The notes: generated by a model from the sequence alone, not told the origin. Positions 35,154 through 45,271 are shown, counted from the first letter of the stretch. The stretch is 64,000 nt of DNA from Helicobacter hepaticus ATCC 51449 (GCF_000007905.1 NC_004917.1:620001-684000); one strand, 5' to 3'. Translations and numbers: made by a program.

Positions 35154-36587
35154 ATGACGATTTCAATCCTTTGTGGTGGCTCTGGCACGCGTCTTTTCCC
35201 CCTATCGCGTGAGCTTTTGCCTAAACAATTTGCTAATCTACTTCCATCTAAAAACGCTCAAACTTCCTCACACTCACTTTTCCAAGAGACACTTTTGCGC
35301 AATGATTTTTTACGCAAAAGCCACAAGGGCAAATTCCAAATTATTACCAATGATAATCACTACTTCATCGCGCAAGAACAAGCTCACAAAATTAATATTC
35401 CCTTATCAGAATTTATTTTAGAATCTCTTGGCAAAAACACCGCTCCAGCACTTACTTTTGCGGCTCTAAAGTCTTTAGAATCTTTTTCACTCAATCAAAA
35501 TGAAGATGATATTATTCTTGCGCTGCCAAGCGACCACCTTATCAAAAATACTGCTGATTACGAACAGAGTATATTTCAAGCCATAGAATTAGCACAAAAA
35601 GGATTCTTAGTTACTTTTGGGATTAAGCCAAATTGCCCACATACAGGCTATGGCTATATTAAGGCAAAAGATAGCGTTGTAGAAAAATTCATTGAAAAGC
35701 CCTCCATTAAAGATGCTAAAGCTTATGTAGAAAATGGCAACTATCTATGGAATAGCGGTATGTTTTGCTTTAAAGCAGAAGTGTTTTTACAAGAGCTTGA
35801 AGTGCATAACCCAGAAGTATATAAGCGCTGTAAGCTTACTTTTGAAGCTTCTAAGGAAAGTGAAGCAAAGGATTTTATCCGCTTAGATGCCAAAATGAGT
35901 GAAAATTTGCCTGATATTAGCATAGATTACGCATTAATGGAAAAAAGTCAAAAGGTCGCTTGTGTGAGTAGCAATTTTATATGGAATGATATTGGAAGTT
36001 TTGAATCTCTCTCTAATGAATATCCCACAGATGAAGCAGAAAATGCAAGTAAAAATACCTTTATTCAAAAAGAATGCAAAAATAATTTTGTCATTTCAGA
36101 TAAGCTTGTCGCAGGGATTGGGCTAGAGGATTTAATGATTATTGATGAAAACGATTGCCTCTTAATAGCCAAAAAAGGGTATTCTCAACAAGTCAAAGAT
36201 ATTGTGGCTTTGCTAAAAACTACCCACCCTGAACTTACTCAAATTCACAAAACTGCTCATCGCCCTTGGGGAACTTATACAATTTTATTAGAATCTCAAA
36301 ATTACAAAATCAAGCAAATTGTCGTTAAGCCAAAGGGCAAATTGAGCTTACAAAAACATTATCATCGTAATGAACATTGGATTATTGTAAGCGGTTGTGC
36401 CATAATTACACTTGGAGAATCACAAAAATTCCTCAAAGCAAATCAAAGCACTTATATTCCTATGGGTGAGGTGCATAGACTTGAAAATCCCGGAATCCTG
36501 CCACTTGTACTCATTGAAGTGCAAATGGGAGAATATTTAGGTGAAGATGACATCGTGCGTTTGAGCGATGATTATCAGCGTAAATAA
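35154..36587 (+). CDS. manC: Mannose-1-phosphate guanylyltransferase / mannose-6-phosphate isomerase
   Basis: A bifunctional type II PMI/GMP enzyme, 477 residues, supplying GDP-mannose for fucose and mannose in LPS. N-terminal nucleotidyltransferase: LCGGSGTRLFPLSRELLPKQF (residues 6-26). FIEKP and LWNSGMFCF lie in the middle. C-terminal cupin isomerase domain: RPWGTY, GKLSLQKHYHRNEHW. SD AAGGAG is inside the serB end. The stop overlaps the cgt start. Confidence 0.94.
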   Translation: MTISILCGGSGTRLFPLSRELLPKQFANLLPSKNAQTSSHSLFQETLLRNDFLRKSHKGKFQIITNDNHYFIAQEQAHKINIPLSEFILESLGKNTAPALTFAALKSLESFSLNQNEDDIILALPSDHLIKNTADYEQSIFQAIELAQKGFLVTFGIKPNCPHTGYGYIKAKDSVVEKFIEKPSIKDAKAYVENGNYLWNSGMFCFKAEVFLQELEVHNPEVYKRCKLTFEASKESEAKDFIRLDAKMSENLPDISIDYALMEKSQKVACVSSNFIWNDIGSFESLSNEYPTDEAENASKNTFIQKECKNNFVISDKLVAGIGLEDLMIIDENDCLLIAKKGYSQQVKDIVALLKTTHPELTQIHKTAHRPWGTYTILLESQNYKIKQIVVKPKGKLSLQKHYHRNEHWIIVSGCAIITLGESQKFLKANQSTYIPMGEVHRLENPGILPLVLIEVQMGEYLGEDDIVRLSDDYQRK

Positions 36588-37765
36588 TGATTATAGCCAT
36601 AGTCGTAGATAGTTATAAAGATAGAAGTAATGGCACTTCTATGACAGCCTTTCGCTTTGCAAGAGCTTTGATCGAAAGAGGACACTGTGTGCGCATAATC
36701 ACAACAAATCCTACACAAGAAGAAAGCAATGAACAAAGTAGCGGTGAAGAGTTTTATTTTGTCAAAGAAAGATATATTCCAATCGTTACAGAAATCTCTC
36801 ATAAACAACATATGATTTTTGGTTCACCAGATTCTCACATTTTAGAATCTGCCCTTAAAGGTTGTGATATTGCACATTTTTATTTACCTTTTGCATTAGA
36901 AATTGCAGGTGTTCATTTGTGCAGAAAGATGAAGATTCCCTATATAAGTGCTTTTCATCTCCAACCTCAACATATCAGTTATAATATGAATATGAACTTT
37001 AAATGGTTTAATGCTTATCTTTTTAGGAGATTCTATAAAGCCTTTTATCGTTACACACATCATATCCACTGCCCAAGTCAGCTTATGGAAGAAGAAATAC
37101 AAAAGGCAGGGTATGGTGGGAAAAAGTTTGTTATAAGCAATGGATTCCAAATTAATAGAGCGCAATCTTGTGTGAAGCCATTTGATGATACATTTTTTCA
37201 TATTATTTCAGTGGGAAGATTCTCTAAAGAAAAGCGGCAGGATATTTTGATAAAAGCTATTACTCAAAGTAAATATGCAAACAATATCAAATTACATCTA
37301 CACGGAATTGGACCAAAAGAGCAATATCTGCGCAAACTCTGCGATAAACTTTTAATCAATCCGCCTGAATTTGGTTTTATTGATAATAATATACTCATTG
37401 AAAAACTTAAATGTTGCCATTTGTATGTGCATTCTGCGGAAGTTGAAAGCGAGGCTATTTCTTGCCTAGAGGCAGTTTCTATTGGATTAGTTCCTGTTAT
37501 TGCTGATTCTAAAATAAGTGCTACTACACAATTTGCTCTTGATGAAAGAAGCTTATTTAAAACAAATAATATAGCGGATTTAAGCGCAAAAATTGACTAT
37601 TGGGTAGAACACTCTAAAGAACGAGAGCAGATGAAAGAGCAATATGCCAAAAGTGCATCAAAATATGCACTTGAGAAAAGTATTGATAAAATCATTAATA
37701 TGTATGAAGAAGCTATCACCGATTTTACGACAAATCCTATATTATTTAAAGCCATTAACGCTTGA
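36587..37765 (+). CDS. cgt: Cholesterol alpha-glucosyltransferase homologue (GT4)
   Basis: A 392-residue GT-B glycosyltransferase strongly resembling H. pylori HP0421, which transfers glucose from UDP-glucose to host cholesterol. Shared stretches include VVDSYKDRSNGTSMTAFRF, KERYIPIVTEISHKQH, SAFHLQPQHISYNMN, HHIHCPSQ and LYVHSAEVESEAISCLEAVSIG. The last holds the GT4 E-x7-E motif. The enzyme sits at the inner face of the membrane and makes cholesteryl glucosides that aid colonisation. Start overlaps the manC stop by one base. Confidence 0.88.
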   Translation: MIIAIVVDSYKDRSNGTSMTAFRFARALIERGHCVRIITTNPTQEESNEQSSGEEFYFVKERYIPIVTEISHKQHMIFGSPDSHILESALKGCDIAHFYLPFALEIAGVHLCRKMKIPYISAFHLQPQHISYNMNMNFKWFNAYLFRRFYKAFYRYTHHIHCPSQLMEEEIQKAGYGGKKFVISNGFQINRAQSCVKPFDDTFFHIISVGRFSKEKRQDILIKAITQSKYANNIKLHLHGIGPKEQYLRKLCDKLLINPPEFGFIDNNILIEKLKCCHLYVHSAEVESEAISCLEAVSIGLVPVIADSKISATTQFALDERSLFKTNNIADLSAKIDYWVEHSKEREQMKEQYAKSASKYALEKSIDKIINMYEEAITDFTTNPILFKAINA

Positions 37766-37836
37766 TAAACGTTACACTCTTAAAATTATTTTTTATTTCT
37801 ACATAAATATTTATATTAAAGCAAGTTTTTTTTAGA

Positions 37837-37842
37837 TAAAAT
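37837..37842 (+). promoter_or_regulatory. -10 candidate for ndk and the lipid operon
   Basis: TAAAAT (in GATAAAATTT) follows a T8 run at 37826-37833, 50 bp before the ndk ATG. This is the only promoter-like element in the 126-bp gap after cgt. Confidence 0.35.
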
Positions 37843-37891
37843 TTGAGGTTTTTAGCATTTGTATCCACATACTATTAGAGAAAGGAAAATT

Positions 37892-38305
37892 ATGGAGCAA
37901 ACACTCTCAATTATTAAGCCCGATGCTGTCAAAAAAGGTGTGATTGGCAAAATTATAGACCGCTTTGAAAGCAATAATCTCCGCATTTGTGCAATGAAGA
38001 AACTTCAACTTACTCGTTGCGATGCAGAAGCTTTTTATGCTATTCATAAAGAACGACCATTTTTTAAGGATTTGGTTGATTTTATGATAAGCGGACCAGT
38101 GGTTGTGATGGTGCTTGAAGGCAATAATGCCGTAATGAAAAATCGTGATCTTATGGGTGCAACAAACCCAAAAGAAGCAGAAGCTGGCACGATTCGTGCA
38201 GATTTTGCTCAAAGCATTGATGCAAATGCTGTGCACGGAAGTGATAGTCTTGAAAATGCAAAAAATGAAATTGCTTTTTTCTTTAGCACAAGGGAGATTT
38301 GCTAA
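37892..38305 (+). CDS. ndk: Nucleoside diphosphate kinase
   Basis: Transfers gamma-phosphate between nucleoside triphosphates and diphosphates. With start at ATG 37892 (AAAGGA upstream) it is 137 residues, the family norm. The motif [13 protein letters not shown] opens the protein. The catalytic His lies in [12 protein letters not shown] near residue 115. The in-frame upstream ATG at 37859 adds 11 non-homologous residues and has no SD. Confidence 0.97.
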   Translation: MEQTLSIIKPDAVKKGVIGKIIDRFESNNLRICAMKKLQLTRCDAEAFYAIHKERPFFKDLVDFMISGPVVVMVLEGNNAVMKNRDLMGATNPKEAEAGTIRADFAQSIDANAVHGSDSLENAKNEIAFFFSTREIC

Positions 38306-38659
38306 TTGAAAATTGCGATGCGAAAAATCTCCCATACTCCTAAAGATATTGCCCTTAATATTGAGGGTGTGAATTTACAAGCGCAGCTTTATCGTATGGA
38401 TTCTCAAATGCTGTGCCTCAAAGGCAAAATCTACGGGGAAATAGAGCTTGTTTGCGATAATAGTGGAGAAGAGTATATTCACAAACTTGAAAATCCTTTG
38501 GTTTTGTATATTTCAGATGGTATCTGGAATGCACAAAGCCAAAGCAAAAAGCTTGATAGTTTTGAAGTTGTTGAGTTTTTTGATGGCTTTATTGATTTAC
38601 ATTATATTTTAGAAAGTGAAATTGAATCTATACGAAGCGATTATCACACCAAAGACTAA
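38306..38659 (+). CDS. YceD/DUF177-like protein upstream of rpmF
   Basis: A 117-residue protein in the position of YceD (DUF177), which nearly always precedes rpmF. It matches the general pattern of that family (short beta strands, CDNSGEEY, acidic C-terminus) but lacks most of the usual cysteines. YceD is implicated in 23S rRNA maturation. The start is a TTG at 38306 directly after the ndk stop, with AGGGAG nine bases upstream; ATG 38318 is the alternative. Confidence 0.65.
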   Translation: MKIAMRKISHTPKDIALNIEGVNLQAQLYRMDSQMLCLKGKIYGEIELVCDNSGEEYIHKLENPLVLYISDGIWNAQSQSKKLDSFEVVEFFDGFIDLHYILESEIESIRSDYHTKD

Positions 38660-38673
38660 TTTAAGGAGTAGAA

Positions 38674-38823
38674 ATGGCAGTTCCTAAAAGACGCGTAAGC
38701 AAAACCCGAGCAGCAAAAAGACGCTCACACTACAAAATAGCTCTTGCAAAACCCATCAAAGATAAAGATGGAAGCTGGAAAATGCCTCATCATATTAATA
38801 AATTTACAGGTAGCTACAAGTAA
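38674..38823 (+). CDS. rpmF: 50S ribosomal protein L32
   Basis: A 49-residue ribosomal protein that is easily missed because of its size. It begins [20 protein letters not shown], the invariant L32 N-terminus, and is very basic. The four-cysteine zinc motif found in some L32 proteins is absent (C- form). AAGGAG stands seven bases before the ATG. It is followed after 21 bp by plsX, the universal rpmF-plsX linkage. Confidence 0.95.
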   Translation: MAVPKRRVSKTRAAKRRSHYKIALAKPIKDKDGSWKMPHHINKFTGSYK

Positions 38824-38844
38824 TTTATAACTCAAGGAGTGAAG

Positions 38845-39846
38845 ATGCTAAAAATAGCCATTGATGTTATGGGTGCGGATAATGGGGTAACTCCTATCGT
38901 TCAAGGAGTTATACAGGCATTAAAATCACGTGATTTTAATGCTGTCATTATCGGTGATGAGGCGCAAATCGCTCCTCTTGTCCCCCCATATCTTCAATCG
39001 CGCGCACAAATCGTGCATTGCACAGATTATATTCGTATGGAAGAATCTGCATCTGCAGCGGCAAAACGCACACAATCTTCTATTTTTAAAACCACCGAAC
39101 TTCTTAAAAATGGAGATGTAGATGCACTTGTCTCACCTGGACATAGTGGAGCAACAATGAGCCTTGCTACACTTAAAATTGGACGCATCAAAGGTGTATC
39201 ACGCCCTGCAATATGCACTACTATGCCAAATACTACTGATAAACCGAGTATTATCCTTGATGCAGGAGCAAATACAGACTGCAAACCTGAATACCTCGTA
39301 GATTTTGCCATTATGGGTTATGAATATGCAAAAAATGTTATAGGATTTGAGAATCCGCGCGTAGGGCTTTTATCTAATGGTGAAGAAGATAATAAAGGAA
39401 ATGAGCTTACCAAAGCTACCTTCAAACTCTTAAAAGAATTTAGTTTCTTTAAAGGCAATGTTGAAGGACGTGATATTTTTAATGGAAGTGTTGATGTTAT
39501 TGTATGTGATGGATTCAGTGGGAATCTCGTGCTAAAGGCAAGTGAAGGGGTAGCGAGTGCTATGTCATCGGTGCTGAAAAAAGATATTAAATCCTGCCTA
39601 TGTTCAATGTTTGGCGCACTTTTCTTACGCGGAGTATTCAAACGATTAAAGAAAAAAATGGACCATAGTGAATATGGTGGTGCCCCTCTACTCGGTGTGC
39701 AAAAAGTTGTCATCATTAGTCACGGAAGTGCTAATGCGCGCGCTATTGAATGCGCTATTTATCAAGCGCTTAATGCCATAGAATCTAATATATGTTCCAA
39801 GCTCTCTGATGCTTTTGCAAATAAACCTTCGAGCGCTCAACAATAA
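38845..39846 (+). CDS. plsX: Phosphate acyltransferase PlsX
   Basis: Makes acyl-phosphate from acyl-ACP for phospholipid synthesis; a peripheral membrane protein of 333 residues. [19 protein letters not shown] is the family start. [19 protein letters not shown] and [15 protein letters not shown] follow. ATG 38845 has AAGGAG five bases upstream; the in-frame GTG at 38839 overlaps that SD and is rejected. The operon continues to fabH. Confidence 0.95.
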   Translation: MLKIAIDVMGADNGVTPIVQGVIQALKSRDFNAVIIGDEAQIAPLVPPYLQSRAQIVHCTDYIRMEESASAAAKRTQSSIFKTTELLKNGDVDALVSPGHSGATMSLATLKIGRIKGVSRPAICTTMPNTTDKPSIILDAGANTDCKPEYLVDFAIMGYEYAKNVIGFENPRVGLLSNGEEDNKGNELTKATFKLLKEFSFFKGNVEGRDIFNGSVDVIVCDGFSGNLVLKASEGVASAMSSVLKKDIKSCLCSMFGALFLRGVFKRLKKKMDHSEYGGAPLLGVQKVVIISHGSANARAIECAIYQALNAIESNICSKLSDAFANKPSSAQQ

Positions 39847-39855
39847 GGATTCTCT

Positions 39856-40854
39856 ATGGGCAAAATATATGCTTCACTTAAATCAATTGCTTCTTATATC
39901 CCTCCCACCTGCATAAGCAATGTTGATTTTGAAAAAACACTTGATACAAATGATGAGTGGATTACCAAACGCACAGGTATTAAAACGCGTTATTTTGCCT
40001 TGCCTTCACAACAAACAAGTGACCTTGCTTATGAAGCAGGTAAAAAAGCAATAGAACGCGCAGGCATCGAACCAAAAGATATTGATGCAGTAATCGTAGC
40101 AACTCTAAGCCCTGATTATCTCACAATGCCTAGCACTGCTTGTATTACTTCCTTTAAACTCGGTATTGAAAATAAAGCCGCCTTTGATATTAGTGCGGCG
40201 TGTAGTGGATTTGTTTATCTTCTCTCTCTTGCTAAATCTTTTATAGAATCCGGCACTTATAAGCAAATCCTCATCATTGGTGCAGAAAAAACAAGTTCTG
40301 TTCTTGATTTTAGCGATAGAAGCACTTGTGTTCTTTTTGGTGATGGGGCTGGAGCGTGTGTTATAGGTAGCACAAATGACGAGAAAGCAGCTATCTTGGG
40401 CGTGAATGTAAGTGCAAATGGACGATATCAAGACTTTCTTTGCACTCCACGTGTTCATGCAACCTTTGGCGCTACTCAAGCACAAGAAAAGCAATCATTT
40501 ATTCAAATGAAAGGCAATGAAACCTTTAAAGTTGCTGTGAAAACGCTTGTATCAGAAGTAAAAGAGATTCTAAATACCCATCACATAAACCCTCAAGATG
40601 TATCATTTTTTATTCCTCATCAAGCAAATTTACGTATTATTAATGCAGTGGGAGAGAATCTAAACTTCACTCCAGAACAAATCGTTGTAAGCATACAAAA
40701 ATATGGTAATACTTCCGCAGCCTCTATTCCTATGGCAATGAATGACCTTTACGAAGAAAAAAAGCTTAAATATGGGGATTTAATGCTACTAGATGCCCTT
40801 GGTGGTGGGCTTACTTGGGGTTCAGCACTTGTGCACTTTGGTGGCACAAACTAG
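39856..40854 (+). CDS. fabH: 3-oxoacyl-ACP synthase III (FabH)
   Basis: Starts fatty-acid synthesis by condensing acetyl-CoA with malonyl-ACP. 332 residues. The triad is complete: Cys116 in SAACSGFVY, His in [10 protein letters not shown], Asn in [24 protein letters not shown] closes the protein. Last gene of the ndk-rpmF-plsX-fabH series. A T14 run lies 27 bp downstream and might help end transcription. Confidence 0.96.
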   Translation: MGKIYASLKSIASYIPPTCISNVDFEKTLDTNDEWITKRTGIKTRYFALPSQQTSDLAYEAGKKAIERAGIEPKDIDAVIVATLSPDYLTMPSTACITSFKLGIENKAAFDISAACSGFVYLLSLAKSFIESGTYKQILIIGAEKTSSVLDFSDRSTCVLFGDGAGACVIGSTNDEKAAILGVNVSANGRYQDFLCTPRVHATFGATQAQEKQSFIQMKGNETFKVAVKTLVSEVKEILNTHHINPQDVSFFIPHQANLRIINAVGENLNFTPEQIVVSIQKYGNTSAASIPMAMNDLYEEKKLKYGDLMLLDALGGGLTWGSALVHFGGTN

Positions 40855-40881
40855 GCTTTTTAAATATTCTTTTGCCTTTCA

Positions 40882-40895
40882 TTTTTTTTTTTTTT
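40882..40895 (+). repeat. T14 homopolymer upstream of copA
   Basis: Fourteen consecutive T residues ending two bases before the copA -10 element. It is the longest homopolymer I see in the window. It could act as a variable-length promoter spacer or as part of the fabH terminator; the only upstream stem is a weak AGGC/GCCT pair. Confidence 0.7.
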
Positions 40896-40897
40896 GT

Positions 40898-40903
40898 TAG
40901 AAT
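40898..40903 (+). promoter_or_regulatory. -10 element of copA
   Basis: TAGAAT directly downstream of the T14 run, 32 bp before the copA ATG, with AAAGGA between. Changes in T14 length would alter distance to any upstream contact. Confidence 0.5.
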
Positions 40904-40934
40904 GTCGCCAAAATATTTCAAAGGATATAACGCA

Positions 40935-43178
40935 ATGAAAGAGGCTTCTTTTTATATTGAACAAATGACTTGTCAAGCTTGTTCTAGTGGGATTGAGCGT
41001 AGTCTAAAGCGTAAAAGTTTTTGCCAAGACATACAAGTGCATCTTTTAAGTAAAAAAGCCCATATTGTATATGATGAAACGCAAGCAAACCTTGAAGATA
41101 TTTTTAAACTCATAGCCAAAATGGGTTATGAGCCTCATTTAAATGATTCTACGCTTGATAAACGCTCTACCTCAAAACACACTTCATTTTCACTCAATGC
41201 TCTTATAGAATCTTTTGATAATCGTTTCTTATCTACTCAAACCAAACTCATTGTAAGCATAATCGCCACAATTATAGTTGTAGTGCTCTCTTGGAGTGAA
41301 ATGTTTATAGGCATAAGTCTGCCATATACACTTCATTACACGCTTTTACTTGTTTTAAGCTTGGCAGTTATGCATATGGGAAGAATGTTTTATTTGCGTG
41401 GATTTAAAGCACTTTTTGCGCGAAATCCCAATATGGATTCTCTGATTGCCATAAGCACTTCTAGTGCATTTTTATACAGCTTACAAGGCACATTTAATGC
41501 ACACTTTCATACATACTTTGATAGCGTATGCGTAATTATCACCCTTGTGCTTGTTGGAAAATCTATTGAAGAACGCTCCAAAAAAAATGCATTAGATAGT
41601 GCCTCGCTACTTTTGCAGCTTAACCAAAAAACGCTCCAAAAAATTCAACTCCCAAATAATGCCACACTTGATATTCAAACCCTATCAAATGCACCTTGCA
41701 GGACAGTTACTGCACAAGATATTCAACAAGGAGATATACTTAAAGTCTTACCTGGTGAAATGATTATGGTAGATTCTATAATGATAGAGGGACATTCAAG
41801 CATAGATACATCTGCTATTAATGGTGAATCACTCCCTCTTTTAGCTCATAAAGATGATAGACTTTTTTCAGGGAGCATAAACCTTGATGGCGTGCTGTAT
41901 GTGCGTGCAGAAAAAAATGCACAGCAATCTACTCTTGCACAGATTCTACAACTTGTGCAAAAAGCTCAAGAAAGTAAAGCACCTATCGCCTCACTTGCGG
42001 ATAAGGTGGCAGCATTTTTTGTGCCGCTTGTAATATGTTTGGCAGCAGGTGCTGGTGTATTTTGGTGGGGTATGAGAGATTTTGAATTTGGGCTTAGTAT
42101 TTTTATCGCTACTCTTGTTATTTCTTGCCCGTGCGCACTTGGGCTTGCTACACCAATGGCGATTCTCCACGCACAAGCTATTTCAAATAAAATGGGCGTT
42201 TTTTTTAAAGATGCTAAAAGCTTTCAAACACTCAGTCAAATCACACATATTGCATTTGATAAAACAGGCACACTCACTCAAGGACTGGAAATAGCACAGA
42301 TTCTCTCTTTTGATAAGCACTTGAGCCAACAAGAAATTTTTAATCTCGCCTACACTTTAGAATCCACAAGCACACATATTATTGCCCAAGCTTTTCACAC
42401 TCACCCTATGAGTGCAAATGTTACGCTTTACCCCATTATAAATGCACAAAATATCATAGGCAGCGGTATTAAAGGCACTATTAATGATTGTGAATATTGG
42501 CTTGGTAATGCCCATTTGCTTCCACCACATCTTAGAGGTGAGCTTGAAAATCTCCCGCAAGATGATAAAATCATACTTTATCTTGCTACAAATGAGCGCA
42601 TTTTGGCACAATTTGCATTACAAGACCATATCAAATCCGATGCACTTTCCACCCTTGCACATTTTAGAGAAAAAAATATAAGCTTTAGTCTTATAAGTGG
42701 GGATAATCTCCTCAATACACAAAAAATTGCCTTTGCTCTAGGTATTACAGATTTTACCGCCTTAGCAAAACCTCAAGATAAAATGCGCCTCCTTGAACAG
42801 CTTAATGCAAACAATCACAAAGTTCTTATGGTTGGCGATGGGATTAATGATGTGCCTGCTCTTGCTTATGCACATACTTCCATTGCTTTTGCCTCGCCTC
42901 AAGATATTGCTACACAAAGTGCCGATATTACTATTTACAATCAACATTTAATGAGTATTTATAACGCATACTCTCTTGCAAAAGCCAGTATTTTAAATAT
43001 AAAACAGAATCTTGTTTTCGCTTTTTGCTATAATATTGCTTTTATTCCTCTAGCAATGGGTGTATTAGGGGGATTTGGCATATTCTTACACCCGATGTTT
43101 TGCGCATTTGCAATGACCTGCTCAAGCCTAAGTGTCGTTGCCAATGCTGCAAGATTAAAAGCATTTAAAATTTTATAA
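40935..43178 (+). CDS. copA: Copper-exporting P1B-type ATPase CopA
   Basis: A 747-residue copper pump of the inner membrane. N-terminal heavy-metal domain with MTCQACSSG (Cys13, Cys16), membrane helices, the CPC metal motif in ISCPCALGLATP, phosphorylation motif DKTGTLTQG, and hinge VGDGINDVPAL. I start at ATG 40935 with AAAGGA; the frame stays open back into fabH, but that extension is not homologous. CopP follows, as in H. pylori. Confidence 0.94.
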   Translation: MKEASFYIEQMTCQACSSGIERSLKRKSFCQDIQVHLLSKKAHIVYDETQANLEDIFKLIAKMGYEPHLNDSTLDKRSTSKHTSFSLNALIESFDNRFLSTQTKLIVSIIATIIVVVLSWSEMFIGISLPYTLHYTLLLVLSLAVMHMGRMFYLRGFKALFARNPNMDSLIAISTSSAFLYSLQGTFNAHFHTYFDSVCVIITLVLVGKSIEERSKKNALDSASLLLQLNQKTLQKIQLPNNATLDIQTLSNAPCRTVTAQDIQQGDILKVLPGEMIMVDSIMIEGHSSIDTSAINGESLPLLAHKDDRLFSGSINLDGVLYVRAEKNAQQSTLAQILQLVQKAQESKAPIASLADKVAAFFVPLVICLAAGAGVFWWGMRDFEFGLSIFIATLVISCPCALGLATPMAILHAQAISNKMGVFFKDAKSFQTLSQITHIAFDKTGTLTQGLEIAQILSFDKHLSQQEIFNLAYTLESTSTHIIAQAFHTHPMSANVTLYPIINAQNIIGSGIKGTINDCEYWLGNAHLLPPHLRGELENLPQDDKIILYLATNERILAQFALQDHIKSDALSTLAHFREKNISFSLISGDNLLNTQKIAFALGITDFTALAKPQDKMRLLEQLNANNHKVLMVGDGINDVPALAYAHTSIAFASPQDIATQSADITIYNQHLMSIYNAYSLAKASILNIKQNLVFAFCYNIAFIPLAMGVLGGFGIFLHPMFCAFAMTCSSLSVVANAARLKAFKIL

Positions 43179-43197
43179 AATCTCAAAAGGAGATGAA

Positions 43198-43410
43198 ATG
43201 ACAACGACTCTATCAGTAAGTGGTATGCGCTGTGGGAAATGTGTAGATAAAATTGAAAAATTTATCGGAGAAATAGAAGGCGTAAGCCTTATTGATGTAA
43301 ATTTGGAAAAAAGCCAAGTTAAAATAGAATTTAATGCCCCTGCTACGCAAGAGCTTATTTCAGAAGCTATCCTTGATGCAGGATTTGGAATAGATGAGAA
43401 CAATTCTTGA
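43198..43410 (+). CDS. copP: Copper chaperone CopP
   Basis: A 70-residue HMA-domain copper carrier. The metal-binding loop is GMRCGKC (Cys12, Cys15), with the ferredoxin-like fold pattern after it. It likely delivers Cu(I) to or from CopA. Preceded by AAAAGGAG. Its last 17 bases overlap the start of msbA in another frame. Confidence 0.92.
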   Translation: MTTTLSVSGMRCGKCVDKIEKFIGEIEGVSLIDVNLEKSQVKIEFNAPATQELISEAILDAGFGIDENNS

Positions 43411-45109
43411 ATTTTTTAAAAAGTTTTTTCCTTATATCAAAGGACATAAACTTTCTTTTGCAATCGCCATTATTGCTTCACTTGTTGTAGGATTATGCAC
43501 GGCTGGAACTGCTTATCTTATTGACCCTTTGCTTGATACACTCTCTGGCAAAGTTCCACGTGCTAATCCATTCTTCAGCTTTGATGAGTTAGCTCAAAAT
43601 AATACATTAACATTTGCGATGATGTTTATGATTATTGGCACTTATTTGGGAAAATCTCTTGGCACTTATGTGCAAGCTTATTTTATGAATTTTATTGGAC
43701 AAGATATCGTGCGACAAGTGCGTGATAGAATGCTTAGACATATGCTTTCGCTTGAAATGGTGTTTTTTAATAAAATGCGTAATGGTGAGCTTATGGCGAG
43801 AATCACGAATGATATTGGTATCATTCGTTCAGCCGTTTCAAACTATATTACAGAATTTATCCGAGAAAGCATTACAATTATTGGGCTTGTAGCGATTGTC
43901 ATTTATCAAAGTCCCAAATATGCACTCATTGGGTTAGTTATTGTGCCCTTAGCTCTCATACCTATCAATCTGATTATCAAAAAACTTAAAAAATATTCAC
44001 GCAATATAATGGAAAAAAATGCAGATATTACCGCTAAACTTCACGAAATCTTCAATAATATAGAAGTCATTAAAGCGAGTAATGGGGAGCGATTGGAGCT
44101 TAAAAAATTTAAACTTCAAAATCTCACTTTTCTTAAAATCAGTATGAAAGCTGTGCGAGTAGGAGAATTAATTACCCCTCTTATGGAGCTTTTAGGGGCT
44201 ATTATGCTTGCATTGGTCGTATATATGGCAATTATTGATATTTCCAAAGGAGAACTTAGTGTAGCACAATTCTCATCTTTCGCAGGTGCGTTGCTTTTTA
44301 TCTACACACCACTAAAGAGACTTGTTAATCTCTATGGACAAATGCAATCTGCCATTGTTGCAAGTGATAGAATCTTTGAGATTCTCAATCAAACTCAACA
44401 AATCCGTGATGGTGGGATACAACTCCAAGCCCCAATAAATGAAATTATTTTTAAAGATGTGCATTTTCGTTATAACGAAGAAACCCACGCACTTAAGGGC
44501 ATAAGTATGTGCTTTGCAAAAAATAAAATCACTGCTCTTGTAGGTAAAAGTGGAAGTGGAAAAAGCTCAATTATCAATTTGCTTTTGCGTCTTTATGAAG
44601 CCGATAGTGGAGAGGTGCTTATCAACAGCCAAAACATTAAAAACTATACACAAAAAAGTGTGCGCAATAATATGGCAGTAGTTACACAAAGAATTTTTAT
44701 ATTTAATGATAGTATTTTACATAATGTTGCTTATGGTAGCAAAATAGATGAAAAAAAAGTCATTGAAGCTCTCAAATTTGCTCACGCGTGGGATTTTGTG
44801 CAAGAAATGCCTCAAGGAATACATACTATCCTTGATGAATTTGGCTCAAATCTTAGTGGCGGGCAACGTCAAAGAATTGCCATTGCACGCGCAATTTATA
44901 AGAATCCTGAAGTGCTTATCCTTGATGAAGCTACTTCTGCACTTGATTCACAAACTGAAGAGGCAATTAAAGAAAGTATAGAGCATCTAAGGCATAATAA
45001 AATTATTATCATCGTAGCTCACCGCCCAAGCACAATTGAACTTGCTGATGAAGTCTTACATTTACAACTAGGGCAGATTATCAAACAAGAAACTCGCTCT
45101 AAAAAATAG
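43394..45109 (+). CDS. msbA: Lipid A export ABC transporter MsbA-like
   Basis: A 571-residue half-transporter that flips lipid A-core across the inner membrane. Six transmembrane helices lie in residues 15-300. The ATPase domain has Walker A GKSGSGKSS, signature LSGGQRQRIAIARAI, and Walker B EVLILDEATSALD. The family includes multidrug pumps, so the lipid A role is by analogy. The ATG lies within copP, implying coupling. Confidence 0.85.
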   Translation: MRTILEFFKKFFPYIKGHKLSFAIAIIASLVVGLCTAGTAYLIDPLLDTLSGKVPRANPFFSFDELAQNNTLTFAMMFMIIGTYLGKSLGTYVQAYFMNFIGQDIVRQVRDRMLRHMLSLEMVFFNKMRNGELMARITNDIGIIRSAVSNYITEFIRESITIIGLVAIVIYQSPKYALIGLVIVPLALIPINLIIKKLKKYSRNIMEKNADITAKLHEIFNNIEVIKASNGERLELKKFKLQNLTFLKISMKAVRVGELITPLMELLGAIMLALVVYMAIIDISKGELSVAQFSSFAGALLFIYTPLKRLVNLYGQMQSAIVASDRIFEILNQTQQIRDGGIQLQAPINEIIFKDVHFRYNEETHALKGISMCFAKNKITALVGKSGSGKSSIINLLLRLYEADSGEVLINSQNIKNYTQKSVRNNMAVVTQRIFIFNDSILHNVAYGSKIDEKKVIEALKFAHAWDFVQEMPQGIHTILDEFGSNLSGGQRQRIAIARAIYKNPEVLILDEATSALDSQTEEAIKESIEHLRHNKIIIIVAHRPSTIELADEVLHLQLGQIIKQETRSKK

Positions 45110-45165
45110 GATAGACATCTTAAGATTCTCAAAATGGCATAAAAAAACTTTAATCAATATTTTCC

Positions 45166-45171
45166 TATAAT
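45166..45171 (+). promoter_or_regulatory. -10 element of frdCAB
   Basis: CCTATAATG in the 162-bp gap after msbA. It implies a leader of about 95 nt before the AGGAGG ribosome-binding site. The leader contains a short palindrome CTACTAAGTAG (45194-45204). No other gene or RNA is evident in the gap. Confidence 0.55.
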
Positions 45172-45271
45172 GTAGCTTAGCCTTTTTAAAATGCTACTAA
45201 GTAGTTTTGGGATAAAAGCTCCTAGAGTGCTTGTGTAAGCTATAGAGGTCAAACTACAAACAGGAGGTTTC

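Noticed and set aside
40815-40934. Extension of copA upstream to an ATG inside fabH
   Set aside because: The 40 extra residues run through the T14 tract (Phe-rich) and have no homology value. ATG 40935 has an AAAGGA site and begins the heavy-metal domain correctly.
45172-45271. Riboswitch-like leader before frdC
   Set aside because: The leader is long and a CTCCT at 45219-45223 could pair with the AGGAG of the SD, but only five pairs form and no known riboswitch pattern is visible.
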